Positions 53,493 to 62,207 are shown, counted from the first letter of the stretch. The stretch is DNA of 64,000 nucleotides from Cohnella candidum (GCF_003713065.1 NZ_CP033433.1:1771001-1835000); one strand, 5' to 3'. The notes: generated by a model from the sequence alone, not told the origin. Numbers and translations: made by a program.

Positions 53493-55016
53493 TCATTCGG
53501 CGATTTTCGCGAGCGACGTTTTCGCTTCGAGTATGCCTCCCAGGCTGGCCCGGTTGGAATCGGACAACGTCTGCAAAGTCGCGGACAGCTGTTCCAACGT
53601 CGCGGAAGCCTGTTCGCTCACGGACGCCAAATGGTTGGTGGAATCGCCGATTTTTCCCGACGAATCGTGGATTTCTTCCATGACGGCACTCTGGGAAGAG
53701 GTCAGCTCCCGAAGCTGCAGCACCGCGTCCGAAATCGATTTGAACGCTTGGATCGTCAGTCCGGTCATTTCTTCCGTCTGCACCATGCGCTCGGCGGTGG
53801 CGCTCATCTTGCCGCGCGTCAGGCCGGTTTGGTCGCGGAACTCCGCGAGCTGGGCGGAGATCTGCTCGGCGGAGCGCGCGGTCATGTCCGCGAGTTTGCG
53901 GATTTCGCTGGCCACGACGGCGAAGCCTTTGCCGTGCTCGCCGGCACGGGCGGCTTCGATGCTCGCGTTAAGCGACAGTAAGTTCGTCTGGTTGGCGATC
54001 TCCTGAATGGTGTCGCTGAACTTCCCCGTCTCCTCCAGGCGGCCGATCAATTCGGTGAACTCGGAGAGCATCCCTTGCATTTCCGCCTTGAAGCCTTGGT
54101 TGAACTCCGACAGCTGATCCATTCTCTTCTCGCCTTCGCCCGATAGCGAGGACGTCTCTTCGGCTTTCGCCAGCAGCGTCTCGTTCGAGCGGGCAACCTT
54201 GTCCACCAGGCCGTTCATGCGGGAGATGGACTCGCTGATCGATACGGTGGCGTCCGCCTGAGAGCCGGCGCCGGAGGCGATCTCCTGGAACGCCGTGTTC
54301 ATCTCGTCGAAAGAAGCGTTATTTTCTTCGCTCGTATTGGCGATGCCGTTCATCACTTCGGTGATCGACGCGACGTTGGCCAAGATGGCTTGCTTTTGCG
54401 CGCTTTGCTGCTCGAGCAGCTTCTCCGATTCGCTTCGCGCCTGCATCATGCCTTTCAGCATTTGCCTCGACACGGCATACAGGCAGAAGAACAACATGGA
54501 GATGAGTATGTAATAAATGATGTAGGTCGTGACCGTTTCGTCCGGGATTTGCAGCTTGTCTTTCTGTACGAACAGGATCGTGATCAACTGCACGAGACCG
54601 ACGCCGGTACCGATCAGCAGGAGCGGCAAGTTCATGAAAATCAGGCAGAGCACGAGCAGGTAGTAAATCGTAAACACGTTGTTCAAATTCGGGGTCATAA
54701 GGATCGTGCTGAACGTGGAAACAATCGAAACGACGACCGCATAATAGCTCATAGCCGGAATGAATTTGCGCAAGTAGAAAATTCCCGCGAAAATCAACAT
54801 CGTAACGGGCTGATAAATCAGGACGAGCAGCGAACCCGCTTCCATCTTCTCCGTCGTCATCGTCGCCATGCTCGCCACGATCAGCAGCGTGGTTATGGCC
54901 ATCGCGATCAGAACGACGAAATTCCTGCGATGGAGATCTTGCTCTTTCGGTGTTAGCGATGCATAAGGCCTTCTCTTGAAAAACGATGTGCTTTCTTGCT
55001 GTGTTTGACCAGTCAT
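53493..55016 (-). CDS. methyl-accepting chemotaxis protein with six-helix membrane module
   Basis: Chemoreceptor of 507 aa. Six hydrophobic helices (about residues 32-195) replace the usual two helices and periplasmic sensor; no HAMP domain is evident. The signalling domain follows, with the hairpin tip motif [26 protein letters not shown] at about residues 340-370, cut here as [18 protein letters not shown]. The signal may therefore be sensed in or at the membrane. Confidence 0.9.
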   Translation of the reverse strand: MTGQTQQESTSFFKRRPYASLTPKEQDLHRRNFVVLIAMAITTLLIVASMATMTTEKMEAGSLLVLIYQPVTMLIFAGIFYLRKFIPAMSYYAVVVSIVSTFSTILMTPNLNNVFTIYYLLVLCLIFMNLPLLLIGTGVGLVQLITILFVQKDKLQIPDETVTTYIIYYILISMLFFCLYAVSRQMLKGMMQARSESEKLLEQQSAQKQAILANVASITEVMNGIANTSEENNASFDEMNTAFQEIASGAGSQADATVSISESISRMNGLVDKVARSNETLLAKAEETSSLSGEGEKRMDQLSEFNQGFKAEMQGMLSEFTELIGRLEETGKFSDTIQEIANQTNLLSLNASIEAARAGEHGKGFAVVASEIRKLADMTARSAEQISAQLAEFRDQTGLTRGKMSATAERMVQTEEMTGLTIQAFKSISDAVLQLRELTSSQSAVMEEIHDSSGKIGDSTNHLASVSEQASATLEQLSATLQTLSDSNRASLGGILEAKTSLAKIAE

Positions 55017-55129
55017 CGATGCATCCCCATTCTTGTTGTCTTTAGTGATCTACCGTAATATTCGACACTTTCCAACATTCCCCTTCTATCTTTAGTCCTA
55101 AAACGCGACTTTTTTAAGCGGTTTCAGCG

Positions 55130-55160
55130 CAATCAAAAAAACGCCTGCCGAAGCAGGCGT
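55130..55160 (-). terminator. terminator of the carboxypeptidase gene
   Basis: On the reverse strand ACGCCTGC pairs with GCAGGCGT around TTCG, followed by TTTTTTGATTG. Confidence 0.88.
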
Positions 55161-55179
55161 TTCATCAGAAGGCGCAGCC

Positions 55180-56709
55180 TTATTTCAATCTGTAGATGTC
55201 TTTGTACTTCCGTTCCAGATAATCGCACAGGTAAGAGGATTGAAGCTCTTGCCCGCTGATGTTCCGGATGATCTCGGCCGGCCGCAGCGACTTGCCGTAA
55301 CGGTAGACCTGTTCCGTCAACCACCCTTTGAGCGGGTGCAGCTGGCCCGCTCCGATCTGCTCGTCGAGGGAAGGCAGCTTGACGCGCGCCACGTCCATGA
55401 TCTGCGCGGCGTACATATTGCCCAAGGAGTAAGACGGGAAGTAACCGAACGCCCCGCCCGACCAATGCACGTCCTGCAGCACGCCTTGGGAGTCGTTCGG
55501 CGGCACGACGCCGAGCGCTTCCTTGTATTTGGCATTCCAAACTTCCGGCAGGTCTCGGGCGGACAGCCCTTCGTTGAATAGCATCTTCTCGATCTCATAG
55601 CGGATCATGATATGGAGATTATAGGTCAATTCGTCCGCTTCGATGCGGATCAAGGAAGGCTCCACCACGTTGATGGCCCGGTAGAACGCTTCAGCGGATA
55701 CGTTCTCGAACTTGCCGGGAAAATGCTTCTTCAGTTCGGGGAAGTACCGATGCCAAAACTCGCGGCTGCGCCCGACCATGTTCTCCCACAGGCGCGACTG
55801 CGACTCGTGGATGCCGTTCGAGGTTCCGGTGCACAGCGGCGTGCCGTACAGCTCGGGATCGAGATTTTGCTCGTAAAGCGCGTGGCCGCCTTCATGGATC
55901 GTACCGAACAGCGCGCTCATGATATCGTCCGGCAAGTACCGGGTGGTGATGCGTACGTCGCCCGGATTGAGACCGGTCATGAACGGATGGACGCTTTCGT
56001 CGAGACGGCCGGCATCGAAATCGTAGCCCATCTCGTTCAGTATGAACTTGCTGAACGCTTTCTGCGCTTCCTTATCGAACGTCCCGACCAGGAACGAGGT
56101 GTCCGGCCGGTCGCCCTCTCTCGAGATCGCTTCCGCGAGCGGAACGAGACGGGTGCGGAGCTCCCCGAACAATCGGTCCAAGTCTGCGGTGAACATGCCC
56201 GGCTCGTAGAGGTCGAGCAGCGTATCGTAAGGCGTGTCTTTCGCGCCCCAAAGCTCGATGAAGCGGCGGTTATAACCGATGATTTTTTCCAAATAAGGAA
56301 CGAAGCCCTGGAAATCGTTGTCCGCTTTCGCTCCCTCCCACGCGGATTCGGATTGGGAGGTCAGGACGACGTACTCGCGGTACAGTTCAGTCGGCAGCTT
56401 GCGGTTTCTTTCGTATTCCTTCTGCGTTTCTTCGACGAGTCTGCGGTCGACCCTGCCGAGCCCGTTCAGCGTGTCGGGCTGCGTCAGCTGCGCCAGCAGC
56501 TCGCCCATCTCGTCCGAAGTCGAAAGGCGGAACGATTCGGAGGCCAAATCGCCGTAAGCCTCGGAGCGAAGGTCGATGCCCTTGCGGGGCGCCCCGGTTC
56601 TCATGTCCCAGAAGGCGACGCCGAGAATTTCCTCGTAATGCTTGATTTTTCCGGTCAAATTCCGGAAGCGCTTCAACGCGTCTTGTGCCTGCGTTTGTGG
56701 TTCCGTCAA
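55180..56709 (-). CDS. M32-family thermostable carboxypeptidase
   Basis: Zinc metallocarboxypeptidase of 509 aa (Taq carboxypeptidase type; B. subtilis YpwA). The active-site HExxH is HEGGHALYEQN, followed by the M32 motifs GIHESQSRLWEN (second metal Glu) and ELTYNLHIMIRYE. Cytoplasmic, without signal peptide. Releases C-terminal residues from peptides. Confidence 0.94.
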   Translation of the reverse strand: MTEPQTQAQDALKRFRNLTGKIKHYEEILGVAFWDMRTGAPRKGIDLRSEAYGDLASESFRLSTSDEMGELLAQLTQPDTLNGLGRVDRRLVEETQKEYERNRKLPTELYREYVVLTSQSESAWEGAKADNDFQGFVPYLEKIIGYNRRFIELWGAKDTPYDTLLDLYEPGMFTADLDRLFGELRTRLVPLAEAISREGDRPDTSFLVGTFDKEAQKAFSKFILNEMGYDFDAGRLDESVHPFMTGLNPGDVRITTRYLPDDIMSALFGTIHEGGHALYEQNLDPELYGTPLCTGTSNGIHESQSRLWENMVGRSREFWHRYFPELKKHFPGKFENVSAEAFYRAINVVEPSLIRIEADELTYNLHIMIRYEIEKMLFNEGLSARDLPEVWNAKYKEALGVVPPNDSQGVLQDVHWSGGAFGYFPSYSLGNMYAAQIMDVARVKLPSLDEQIGAGQLHPLKGWLTEQVYRYGKSLRPAEIIRNISGQELQSSYLCDYLERKYKDIYRLK

Positions 56710-56825
56710 GTGGATCCGCCCTTTCCTTCAACTGGTTCCTCCCCTTGATCATACCTTCCGTAAAATCTATAATCAACTTACTTGACGCGGGAGCGGAAGG
56801 ACTGCGAAGCCGGGAGGTTATCAAC

Positions 56826-57152
56826 ATGAAAATACAATGGAGCGCCGAATCGGTAGAGAAGCTTCGGGAAAAATTCGGACAGGACATACGAGGATTCCGC
56901 TTGGTGTACGATACGGAAGGCTGCGGCTGCGCCGTGAACGGCGTGCCGGCGTTATGGGCTTCCGACGGACCCGGACCGGACGACGTCGCGGCGGACAGCG
57001 AGCCGCTCACTTTGTGGCACGATCCGAAACACGAAGTGTTTTTCGACGAAGTGCTTCGCGTCGCCTTCTTGCCCGACCGGCAAAGCTTCCGGCTGTCCAG
57101 CGACAGCCAGACCTACACGACCCGCTTAGTTTTGGAAGACCATAGACGGTAA
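56826..57152 (+). CDS. YqkB-like iron-sulfur cluster biosynthesis family protein
   Basis: A 108-aa HesB/IscA-like protein of the YqkB branch: MKIQWSAESVEKL, then LVYDTEGCGCAVNGVPALW. The CGC cysteines sit where A-type carriers have the first metal Cys, but the C-terminal Cys pair is absent, as is normal for YqkB. ATG 56826 has GGGAGG upstream; the frame from 56685 is an unused extension. Function in Fe-S assembly is a family assumption. Confidence 0.82.
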   Translation: MKIQWSAESVEKLREKFGQDIRGFRLVYDTEGCGCAVNGVPALWASDGPGPDDVAADSEPLTLWHDPKHEVFFDEVLRVAFLPDRQSFRLSSDSQTYTTRLVLEDHRR

Positions 57153-57196
57153 ATCGCCGCAAGGCGGGAAGCCGCAAAAAGTCAGGAGGAATCCCT

Positions 57197-57781
57197 ATGC
57201 GGAAGCTCGACGAAATTTTAAACTTTAATCAAGAGTTCGTGGAAAACAAAGAGTACGAGCAGTACAAGACAACGCGGTTTCCCAACAAGAAGCTCGTCAT
57301 CGTCACCTGCATGGACACCCGTTTGACCGAGTTGCTGCCGAAAGCGATGAACCTCAAAAACGGCGACGCCAAAATCATCAAAAACGCCGGCGCGATCATC
57401 ACCGCTCCATTCGGCAACATCATGCGGAGTATCATCGTGGCTCTCTATGAGCTGGACGCCGAAGAAGTCATGATCATCGGCCACCACGAGTGCGGGATGA
57501 CGGGCATCGATCCCGAAGGCGTCGTGAGCAAAATGGTCGGACACGGCGTCTCCGAGGACGTCATCCATACGCTGCGGCATTCCGGCGTCAACTTCACCCG
57601 CTGGCTCCAAGGCTTCGACAGCGTGCGGGAAAGCGTCGAGAACAGCGTGGACATCGTCCGCAACCATCCGCTGCTTCCTCCCGGCACGCCGGTACACGGC
57701 TTGATCATCCACCCGGAAACGGGAAAACTCGATCTCGTCGTCGACGGGTTTCAGCACCTGAACGAAACTGCCCGCGTATAA
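57197..57781 (+). CDS. beta-carbonic anhydrase (YtiB-like)
   Basis: A 194-aa zinc enzyme for CO2/bicarbonate interconversion. Zinc ligands are Cys38 in TCMDTRL, with Asp40 and Arg42 as the dyad, and His and Cys99 in GHHECGM. Strong Shine-Dalgarno AGGAGG. It lies 44 bp after yqkB on the same strand. Confidence 0.93.
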   Translation: MRKLDEILNFNQEFVENKEYEQYKTTRFPNKKLVIVTCMDTRLTELLPKAMNLKNGDAKIIKNAGAIITAPFGNIMRSIIVALYELDAEEVMIIGHHECGMTGIDPEGVVSKMVGHGVSEDVIHTLRHSGVNFTRWLQGFDSVRESVENSVDIVRNHPLLPPGTPVHGLIIHPETGKLDLVVDGFQHLNETARV

Positions 57782-57794
57782 AGTGCAAAAAGCG

Positions 57795-57826
57795 AAAAGG
57801 AGTGAACCCTCGGGTTCACTCCTTTT
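57795..57826 (+). terminator. bidirectional terminator after the carbonic anhydrase gene
   Basis: AAAAGGAGTGAACCC pairs perfectly with GGGTTCACTCCTTTT. The stop codon of the convergent DUF309 gene lies inside the second arm. Confidence 0.88.
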
Positions 57827-58361
57827 CTTTGGCCTGCCGTTTGCGCTCCGCGGACAGCCGGCGGGCCTCCACGACGTGCGTGCGGTCTCGCGTCAAGTGG
57901 CGGTTCACGATATCGGGACCGAGTCGGTCCAAAGGCGTCCCCCACTCCCACCCTTGTTCCAGGCAAGCCTGTTGGCTGAGCTGGAGCAGCCACGGATCGG
58001 CGATCGGAAACTCGAAATCCGTATACGAAGGCGGTTGCTCGGCGTTCCATGCGGACGCCGTTTTTCGCAGCCGTTCTTTCAGCTCCGCTCCGTTCATGCC
58101 GAGCTCCTCCATCCGCACGGGATCGGCTTCGGCCGCGGCTTTGGCCATCATTTTGCGGGCTCCGGCCCAGTTTCCCCGTCGGGCATGATAGCAGGCTACG
58201 GCGATGCGGATGAAAACCAGCCAGCAGCCTTCATAGCGGGAGCCGGTTTGTTCCTTCCAATATTCTTCCATGATTTCATGGCACTCGAAGAAATCGCGTG
58301 AGCCGTAATACTCGGCTAAATACGCCAGATAAGACTCGGGATAATGGTCGATACTGTTCAT
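57816..58361 (-). CDS. DUF309 family protein
   Basis: A 181-aa helical protein with the DUF309 signature FFECHEIMEEYWKEQT (HExxEExW) and a second helix pair RIAVACYHARRGNWAGARKM. Similar to B. subtilis YpuF. ATG 58361 has AGGAG about 11 nt upstream. The tail is rich in Arg, Glu and Lys. Function unknown. Confidence 0.82.
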   Translation of the reverse strand: MNSIDHYPESYLAYLAEYYGSRDFFECHEIMEEYWKEQTGSRYEGCWLVFIRIAVACYHARRGNWAGARKMMAKAAAEADPVRMEELGMNGAELKERLRKTASAWNAEQPPSYTDFEFPIADPWLLQLSQQACLEQGWEWGTPLDRLGPDIVNRHLTRDRTHVVEARRLSAERKRQAKEKE

Positions 58362-58520
58362 GAATTCCAAAGCTCCTCGGAAGTCGGTTGCCGTTCGTAT
58401 TCAGCATAACGCAAATCCGCCGCACCGGCATCCCGAAATTTCGATGAAACCTGATCGAGGGACGTCCGTATTACCGGGTAGATCCAATCACATTACCTTC
58501 CTACAGGGGGAACAACGTTC

Positions 58521-58967
58521 ATGTGGAAAAAAGCTTTGCTCCTATTCAGTCTGTTCACGTTCACGCTGGCGGTGACCGCGCCGCTGTATCATACGGCGGA
58601 TGCCAAACCCCGTTCGTTCCGCTCCGGGACGAAGTCGTTCACGAAGACGCCTTCCAAATCCCAGAGCTCGGTCAATAGCGGCACCACGTCCAAAACCGGT
58701 ACGACAAGCGCCGCGGCTTCGACGGCGAATCGCGGCTTTTTCAGCGGCGGCAGTTTCCTGAAAGGCATGATGATCGGCGGCCTCGCCGGCATGCTCTTCG
58801 GCGGCATGTTCGGCGGCATGGGCTTCATGGGCAACATTTTCGGCTTCATGGTCAACCTGATCGCGATCGTCGTCCTGTTCGCCATCATCCGGGCCGTGTT
58901 CGACGCGCTGCGCAGGCGCCGCAATCCGCCGAACCGTACGGACTATCCGAACGAGCGCCGCTGGTAA
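58521..58967 (+). CDS. Gly/Met-rich secreted or membrane protein
   Basis: A 148-aa protein with a signal peptide (about 1-28, ending TADA), a Ser/Thr/Lys linker (30-68), a Gly/Met-rich hydrophobic stretch (about 75-103), a second membrane segment (about 105-127) and a basic Arg/Asn/Pro tail. The layout resembles short proteins annotated as Tim44-like in related genomes, though no Tim44 domain is clear. AGGGGGA precedes ATG 58521. Co-directional with the DUF2653 gene 6 bp later. Confidence 0.75.
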   Translation: MWKKALLLFSLFTFTLAVTAPLYHTADAKPRSFRSGTKSFTKTPSKSQSSVNSGTTSKTGTTSAAASTANRGFFSGGSFLKGMMIGGLAGMLFGGMFGGMGFMGNIFGFMVNLIAIVVLFAIIRAVFDALRRRRNPPNRTDYPNERRW

Positions 58968-58973
58968 TGTCCG

Positions 58974-59255
58974 ATGACCAGACTTTCCATGGATGAAATC
59001 GTCAACGCCGTCTGCCTTAACCTCGCCGATCGGCAGCAGGTGCCGGTCGAGTCGATCCAAGTGGAGCTTCTCTACGACGAAGACACCGGCTTTTCCGCCG
59101 AGGTATGGGTACAAGGAAGAAGCCGCTATCTGATCGAAGCGAACTTGAAAGAAGCGATCGTGCGCTATATGGAAACCGAATATGGCCAGCGCGTCTTCCC
59201 TTCCCAAATTACGCTCGACGTGGAGGATGAGATTTGGGCGGATATCTCTCATTAA
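58974..59255 (+). CDS. DUF2653 (YxcD-like) protein
   Basis: A 93-aa soluble protein: MTRLSMDEIVNAVCLNLADR, then LLYDEDTGFSAEVWV, matching the YxcD/DUF2653 family of Bacillales. Probably in one transcript with the preceding membrane protein, ending at the hairpin at 59270. Function unknown. Confidence 0.8.
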   Translation: MTRLSMDEIVNAVCLNLADRQQVPVESIQVELLYDEDTGFSAEVWVQGRSRYLIEANLKEAIVRYMETEYGQRVFPSQITLDVEDEIWADISH

Positions 59256-59269
59256 TGCAACACGAACGC

Positions 59270-59304
59270 AAAACGTCGACTCCCAATGGGGTCGACGTTT
59301 TTTC
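59270..59304 (+). terminator. terminator between DUF2653 and the VWA gene
   Basis: AAAACGTCGAC pairs with GTCGACGTTTT, followed by TTTC on the plus strand; the A-run serves the opposite strand. Confidence 0.82.
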
Positions 59305-59309
59305 ATGGT

Positions 59310-60286
59310 TCACAAGTATCGTGCGATCAACCGAACCAGTTTCGCCGGAAAACCGTCAAGGTCCGCGATATCCAGAAATCTTTCGCCTCCGTAAATCGAT
59401 TGGATAACCTCCCTATCCTGCCCGATGGCGGCAGCAAGAAACGTGACACCTTTCCTTTCATAATCGGCGATCGTGCGTTTCAAGTCTTCGTTTGCGTAGT
59501 TGCCGGTATAATCCGGCATCGCTTTGGGCTGCCCGTCGCTGATGCTGATGAGCAGCTTCGTGTGCTGCGGCGAAGCCGATAACCGGTCCGCCAGGATTCG
59601 AAGCGCCATTCCGTCCCGGTTGTTGCTTCTCGCGCGGATCCCCATCAATCGGAATCGATCGTTGGCATCCATACGCTCGCAGTCGGTATAGGCGTAAATA
59701 GACATTTGCTCCAAAGGGGAGACGTCCGCCGTGTCCCCGTAGATCAGGATCGGAATATGGCACATTCGGCAAAACTCGTAGACCGCGATGACGGCGCGTT
59801 TGGCCGCCTCCAATCTCCCGAAAGCCGCCATGGAGGCCATTCGTCTACTCTCAGGCCGACCGCTAGGGAGGGCGACTCCGTCGGCGGCCGTTTCTTAGTG
59901 AAATACCGCAAGTCTCGGTTGACCACGCTGTCCGCTTGAAATTTGCTTCCGCAATATTGATTTCTCGTAAATTCCGACGAAATTTCATGCTCCAACAGCG
60001 GCAACGTCTTTCTGGCAATTTCCCGCACGACGGTCATTAAATCACGGCTCAGGCGATCGTATTCCCGCTCATGTTCGGCATCGAAATCCGGACGATGAAC
60101 GACGAGTTTAACGCCTTTGTGGATGGAATCGGACACCAAGGATCGCGCGTCCCAATTCAGCTTTTTGCGGAACTCCCGCTCTTCGCGTTTGGCTTCCTCC
60201 GGCACGGTTTCCGGATTCGCCTGATGGTATTTGGCCGTGCCGTACTCTCCAGAATCCGAACTCTCCATTTTCGTGGAATCGTCCAT
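59310..60286 (-). pseudogene. CobT-like VWA-domain frame, no own N-terminal half, one internal frameshift
   Basis: The frame starting at ATG 60286 encodes an acidic linker, a helical region (RDLMTVVREIARKTLPLLE) and reaches LAVGLRVDE. It then shifts at about 59838, where GAATGGCC stands in place of a probable GAATCGGCC. One added C restores the MIDAS motif DESAS and joins the second frame (59310-59840), with SDGQP and GNYANEDLKRTI as in CobT. No start codon or Shine-Dalgarno precedes 60286, and the -1 frame stays open back to 60448, inside the AAA gene. I infer that the VWA part is normally fused to the AAA part. Read this way the fusion is about 737 aa. Confidence 0.75.
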
Positions 60287-60402
60287 GACGTTGGAAGAGC
60301 TTTCGTCACTCTCCGCCGATTTCTTCAGAACGATGCCGGGATGTTCGGCCGGGTCGGTCGGTTCAACGTCGGGCTCGTCGATTTGCCCCCATGTTTTGAG
60401 TT

Positions 60403-61521
60403 CTACCGCATCAAAAATCCGTTTTTTTTTAGCGTTTCCGCCTCTACGTCATCCAAGCCTGCGAACAATCCGTGTTTTTGCAGCGCTTCTTCCAATATTT
60501 TGATTTCGTCCGGATCGGTCGTGATTTTGTAGATGACCTTATGGTAGAGGGATTCCTTGGCGGAAGCTCCTGCCGATACCGCGTCGGTCCAGTAGAAAAA
60601 CGAACGCATGCCCGCCACGCCCTTGATCGCGTGCGCACGTGCCGTTTTGTCCAACAGGATGATCATATCCGCTAAAAGATCCAACACTTTGGCGTCCTGA
60701 TAACCGGTTTTGGCGATCGCGCGTTCGATCATCGTTTCTTTGGCCGGCAGGTCCATCTTCTCCGTATGCTGTACTCTGTCGCGTAACGCCTCATTGAGCG
60801 GTCTCGTCCCCGCGTAGCCGCGGTTCGTCGTAATCACCGCAATGAAGTCCGGGTGCCTTCGCACGATTTCCGTCGGAAGGTTGATGCTGCCGTCCGGCTC
60901 CAACGCGGAATTGAGGGCCATTAACACCGCCGCATCCCGAATGACGGTCGGCTCCTGGATTTCCAGCAGGTAGCCGTTTTGATAAGCTCTCACGATTTCG
61001 GAGGGGTAAAACCGATACTCCACCGCTTCGTCCGCCGATTTTTGCTCCACCTTGTTCACCAATTGCTTCAATTTCAGAGATGCCTGCTCCGGCGTCAACC
61101 CAAGCGTTGCCGTCAAGATTTCCGTCGCGCTGCGGAACCCGTCGCTCTCGTATAAAGCTTTCCAAACGATGGCGTCCGCGGGCTCCATTTTCTCCAACCG
61201 TTCCGGTGAAATCACCGGCAAAATCGCCCCGATCACATCCGTTTTGTCCATATCCGCAAAGCAGGTCACCTTCGTATAGGGCAATCCGAAGTCCGCGGAC
61301 AATGCTTTCGCGAGCTGCGTTTTACCGGAGCCCGCGTCGCCTTCCAACAGGATATTGGCGATTTTCATTTCCCCGCGATTCCAGTTGCGTTTAACCTCTC
61401 GGCAGATCCGCCATTCTTCCTCGCTTACTTTATGGGACAACGGTTTTGTCCAAACCAGCTTTTTTTCTTGCTCCGTTAACTGTCTTCCGGAAGACAGCCG
61501 GTACTCTTCCCATTCATTCAT
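60403..61521 (-). CDS. CobS/MoxR-like AAA+ ATPase
   Basis: A 372-aa AAA+ ATPase of the MoxR/CobS type. Walker A is LLEGDAGSGKTQLAKAL (about residues 58-74), the sensor-1 segment is FIAVITTNRGYAG and the Arg-finger region RPLNEALRDR. Such ATPases pair with VWA proteins as metal-chelatase or chaperone-like complexes. The gene ends with a run of nine A followed by a TAG 16 nt later; AGAGG lies 10 nt before the run. Upstream is a DUF6530 gene. No cobN/chlH-type large subunit is in the window, so chelatase function is not assured. Confidence 0.85.
   Translation of the reverse strand: MNEWEEYRLSSGRQLTEQEKKLVWTKPLSHKVSEEEWRICREVKRNWNRGEMKIANILLEGDAGSGKTQLAKALSADFGLPYTKVTCFADMDKTDVIGAILPVISPERLEKMEPADAIVWKALYESDGFRSATEILTATLGLTPEQASLKLKQLVNKVEQKSADEAVEYRFYPSEIVRAYQNGYLLEIQEPTVIRDAAVLMALNSALEPDGSINLPTEIVRRHPDFIAVITTNRGYAGTRPLNEALRDRVQHTEKMDLPAKETMIERAIAKTGYQDAKVLDLLADMIILLDKTARAHAIKGVAGMRSFFYWTDAVSAGASAKESLYHKVIYKITTDPDEIKILEEALQKHGLFAGLDDVEAETLKKNGFLMR
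60422..60445 (-). promoter_or_regulatory. candidate -1 ribosomal frameshift site
   Basis: On the reverse strand AGAGG (60445-60441), a 10-nt gap and A9 (60430-60422) form a dnaX-like slippery site. A -1 slip on A-AAA-AAA avoids the TAG at 60405 and continues as RIFDAVELKTWGQIDEP into the VWA frame. Confidence 0.5.
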
Positions 61522-61543
61522 CTCATTCGCCTCTTTAACGCCA

Positions 61544-62032
61544 TTAATAACCCATTTCCTTCAGCAGCCGGGACAATACGCGGAGCCGTTCTCCAATCAT
61601 TTCTCCGTCGTCGCTCAGCGCTTGGGAGAAAAGCTGAATGTCATGGTCGATCATCGGATTTTCCGTGCAGACGGCTACGGTCATGGCATCTCCTTGCAGC
61701 CCGATACGATCGATCGTCGTGTGGTCGGGATCGTACATTTTCGGAAAACGGTACGCATCCTGAAAATATAGATTGCTTCTGCAGATCAAAATCGCGAGGT
61801 CCAGCACGCGGTGCATCGGCAGCTCCTCCGACTGTCTGGACCACTTCTCTCCGGTGTGTCTCCATACTTTGGCCGAGATATCGACTTTGCCACGATCGTT
61901 CCATTGAGCCAATCCCAAGGATAAGCCCTTAGCATCCGTGTTCCGCGCATAACGGCCGTCCACTTGCTCATAATTTTCGGATACGATCACGGGTTTATGT
62001 TTGAGGGTCGTAGGGATATTCATGATTTTCAT
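61544..62032 (-). CDS. DUF6530-like protein
   Basis: A 162-aa soluble protein beginning NIPTTLKHKPVIVSENYEQ and containing DAKGLSLGLAQWNDRG, KVWRHTGEKWSRQSEELP and RVLDLAILICRS. I recognise this as the DUF6530 family, of unknown function. It precedes the AAA gene by 22 bp on the same strand, so the three units probably form one operon. The upstream region has four 8-bp repeats. Confidence 0.75.
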   Translation of the reverse strand: MKIMNIPTTLKHKPVIVSENYEQVDGRYARNTDAKGLSLGLAQWNDRGKVDISAKVWRHTGEKWSRQSEELPMHRVLDLAILICRSNLYFQDAYRFPKMYDPDHTTIDRIGLQGDAMTVAVCTENPMIDHDIQLFSQALSDDGEMIGERLRVLSRLLKEMGY

Positions 62033-62045
62033 GCTCCATTCTCGT

Positions 62046-62077
62046 TTTACTTATTTACTAATTTACTAAACTACTAA
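62046..62077. repeat. four 8-bp direct repeats upstream of the DUF6530 gene
   Basis: TTTACTTA, TTTACTAA, TTTACTAA and ACTACTAA in direct tandem, 14 nt before the start codon, in an AT-rich patch unlike the surrounding DNA. They may be regulator half-sites or an A/T-rich leader. Confidence 0.65.
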
Positions 62078-62143
62078 TTGCAATATCATATTAACCATCC
62101 GTTCGCCATCCGTCAACCCGGTTAAAAAGCGGAAAGCAAATAG

Positions 62144-62181
62144 GGGGATACCCCGCGGGCTGAAGCTCGCGAGATATCCCC
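62144..62181 (-). terminator. terminator-like hairpin after the YdeI-like gene
   Basis: On the reverse strand GGGGATA pairs with TATCCCC with further inner CGCG pairs, followed by CTATTTGCTTT. The T-run is interrupted. Confidence 0.5.
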
Positions 62182-62207
62182 ATTGTTCTCCTTGTATGTC
62201 AGCAGAT

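Noticed and set aside
55017..55129. SigD flagellar promoter before the chemoreceptor gene
   Set aside because: No TAAA-N15-GCCGATAT match of useful quality was found.
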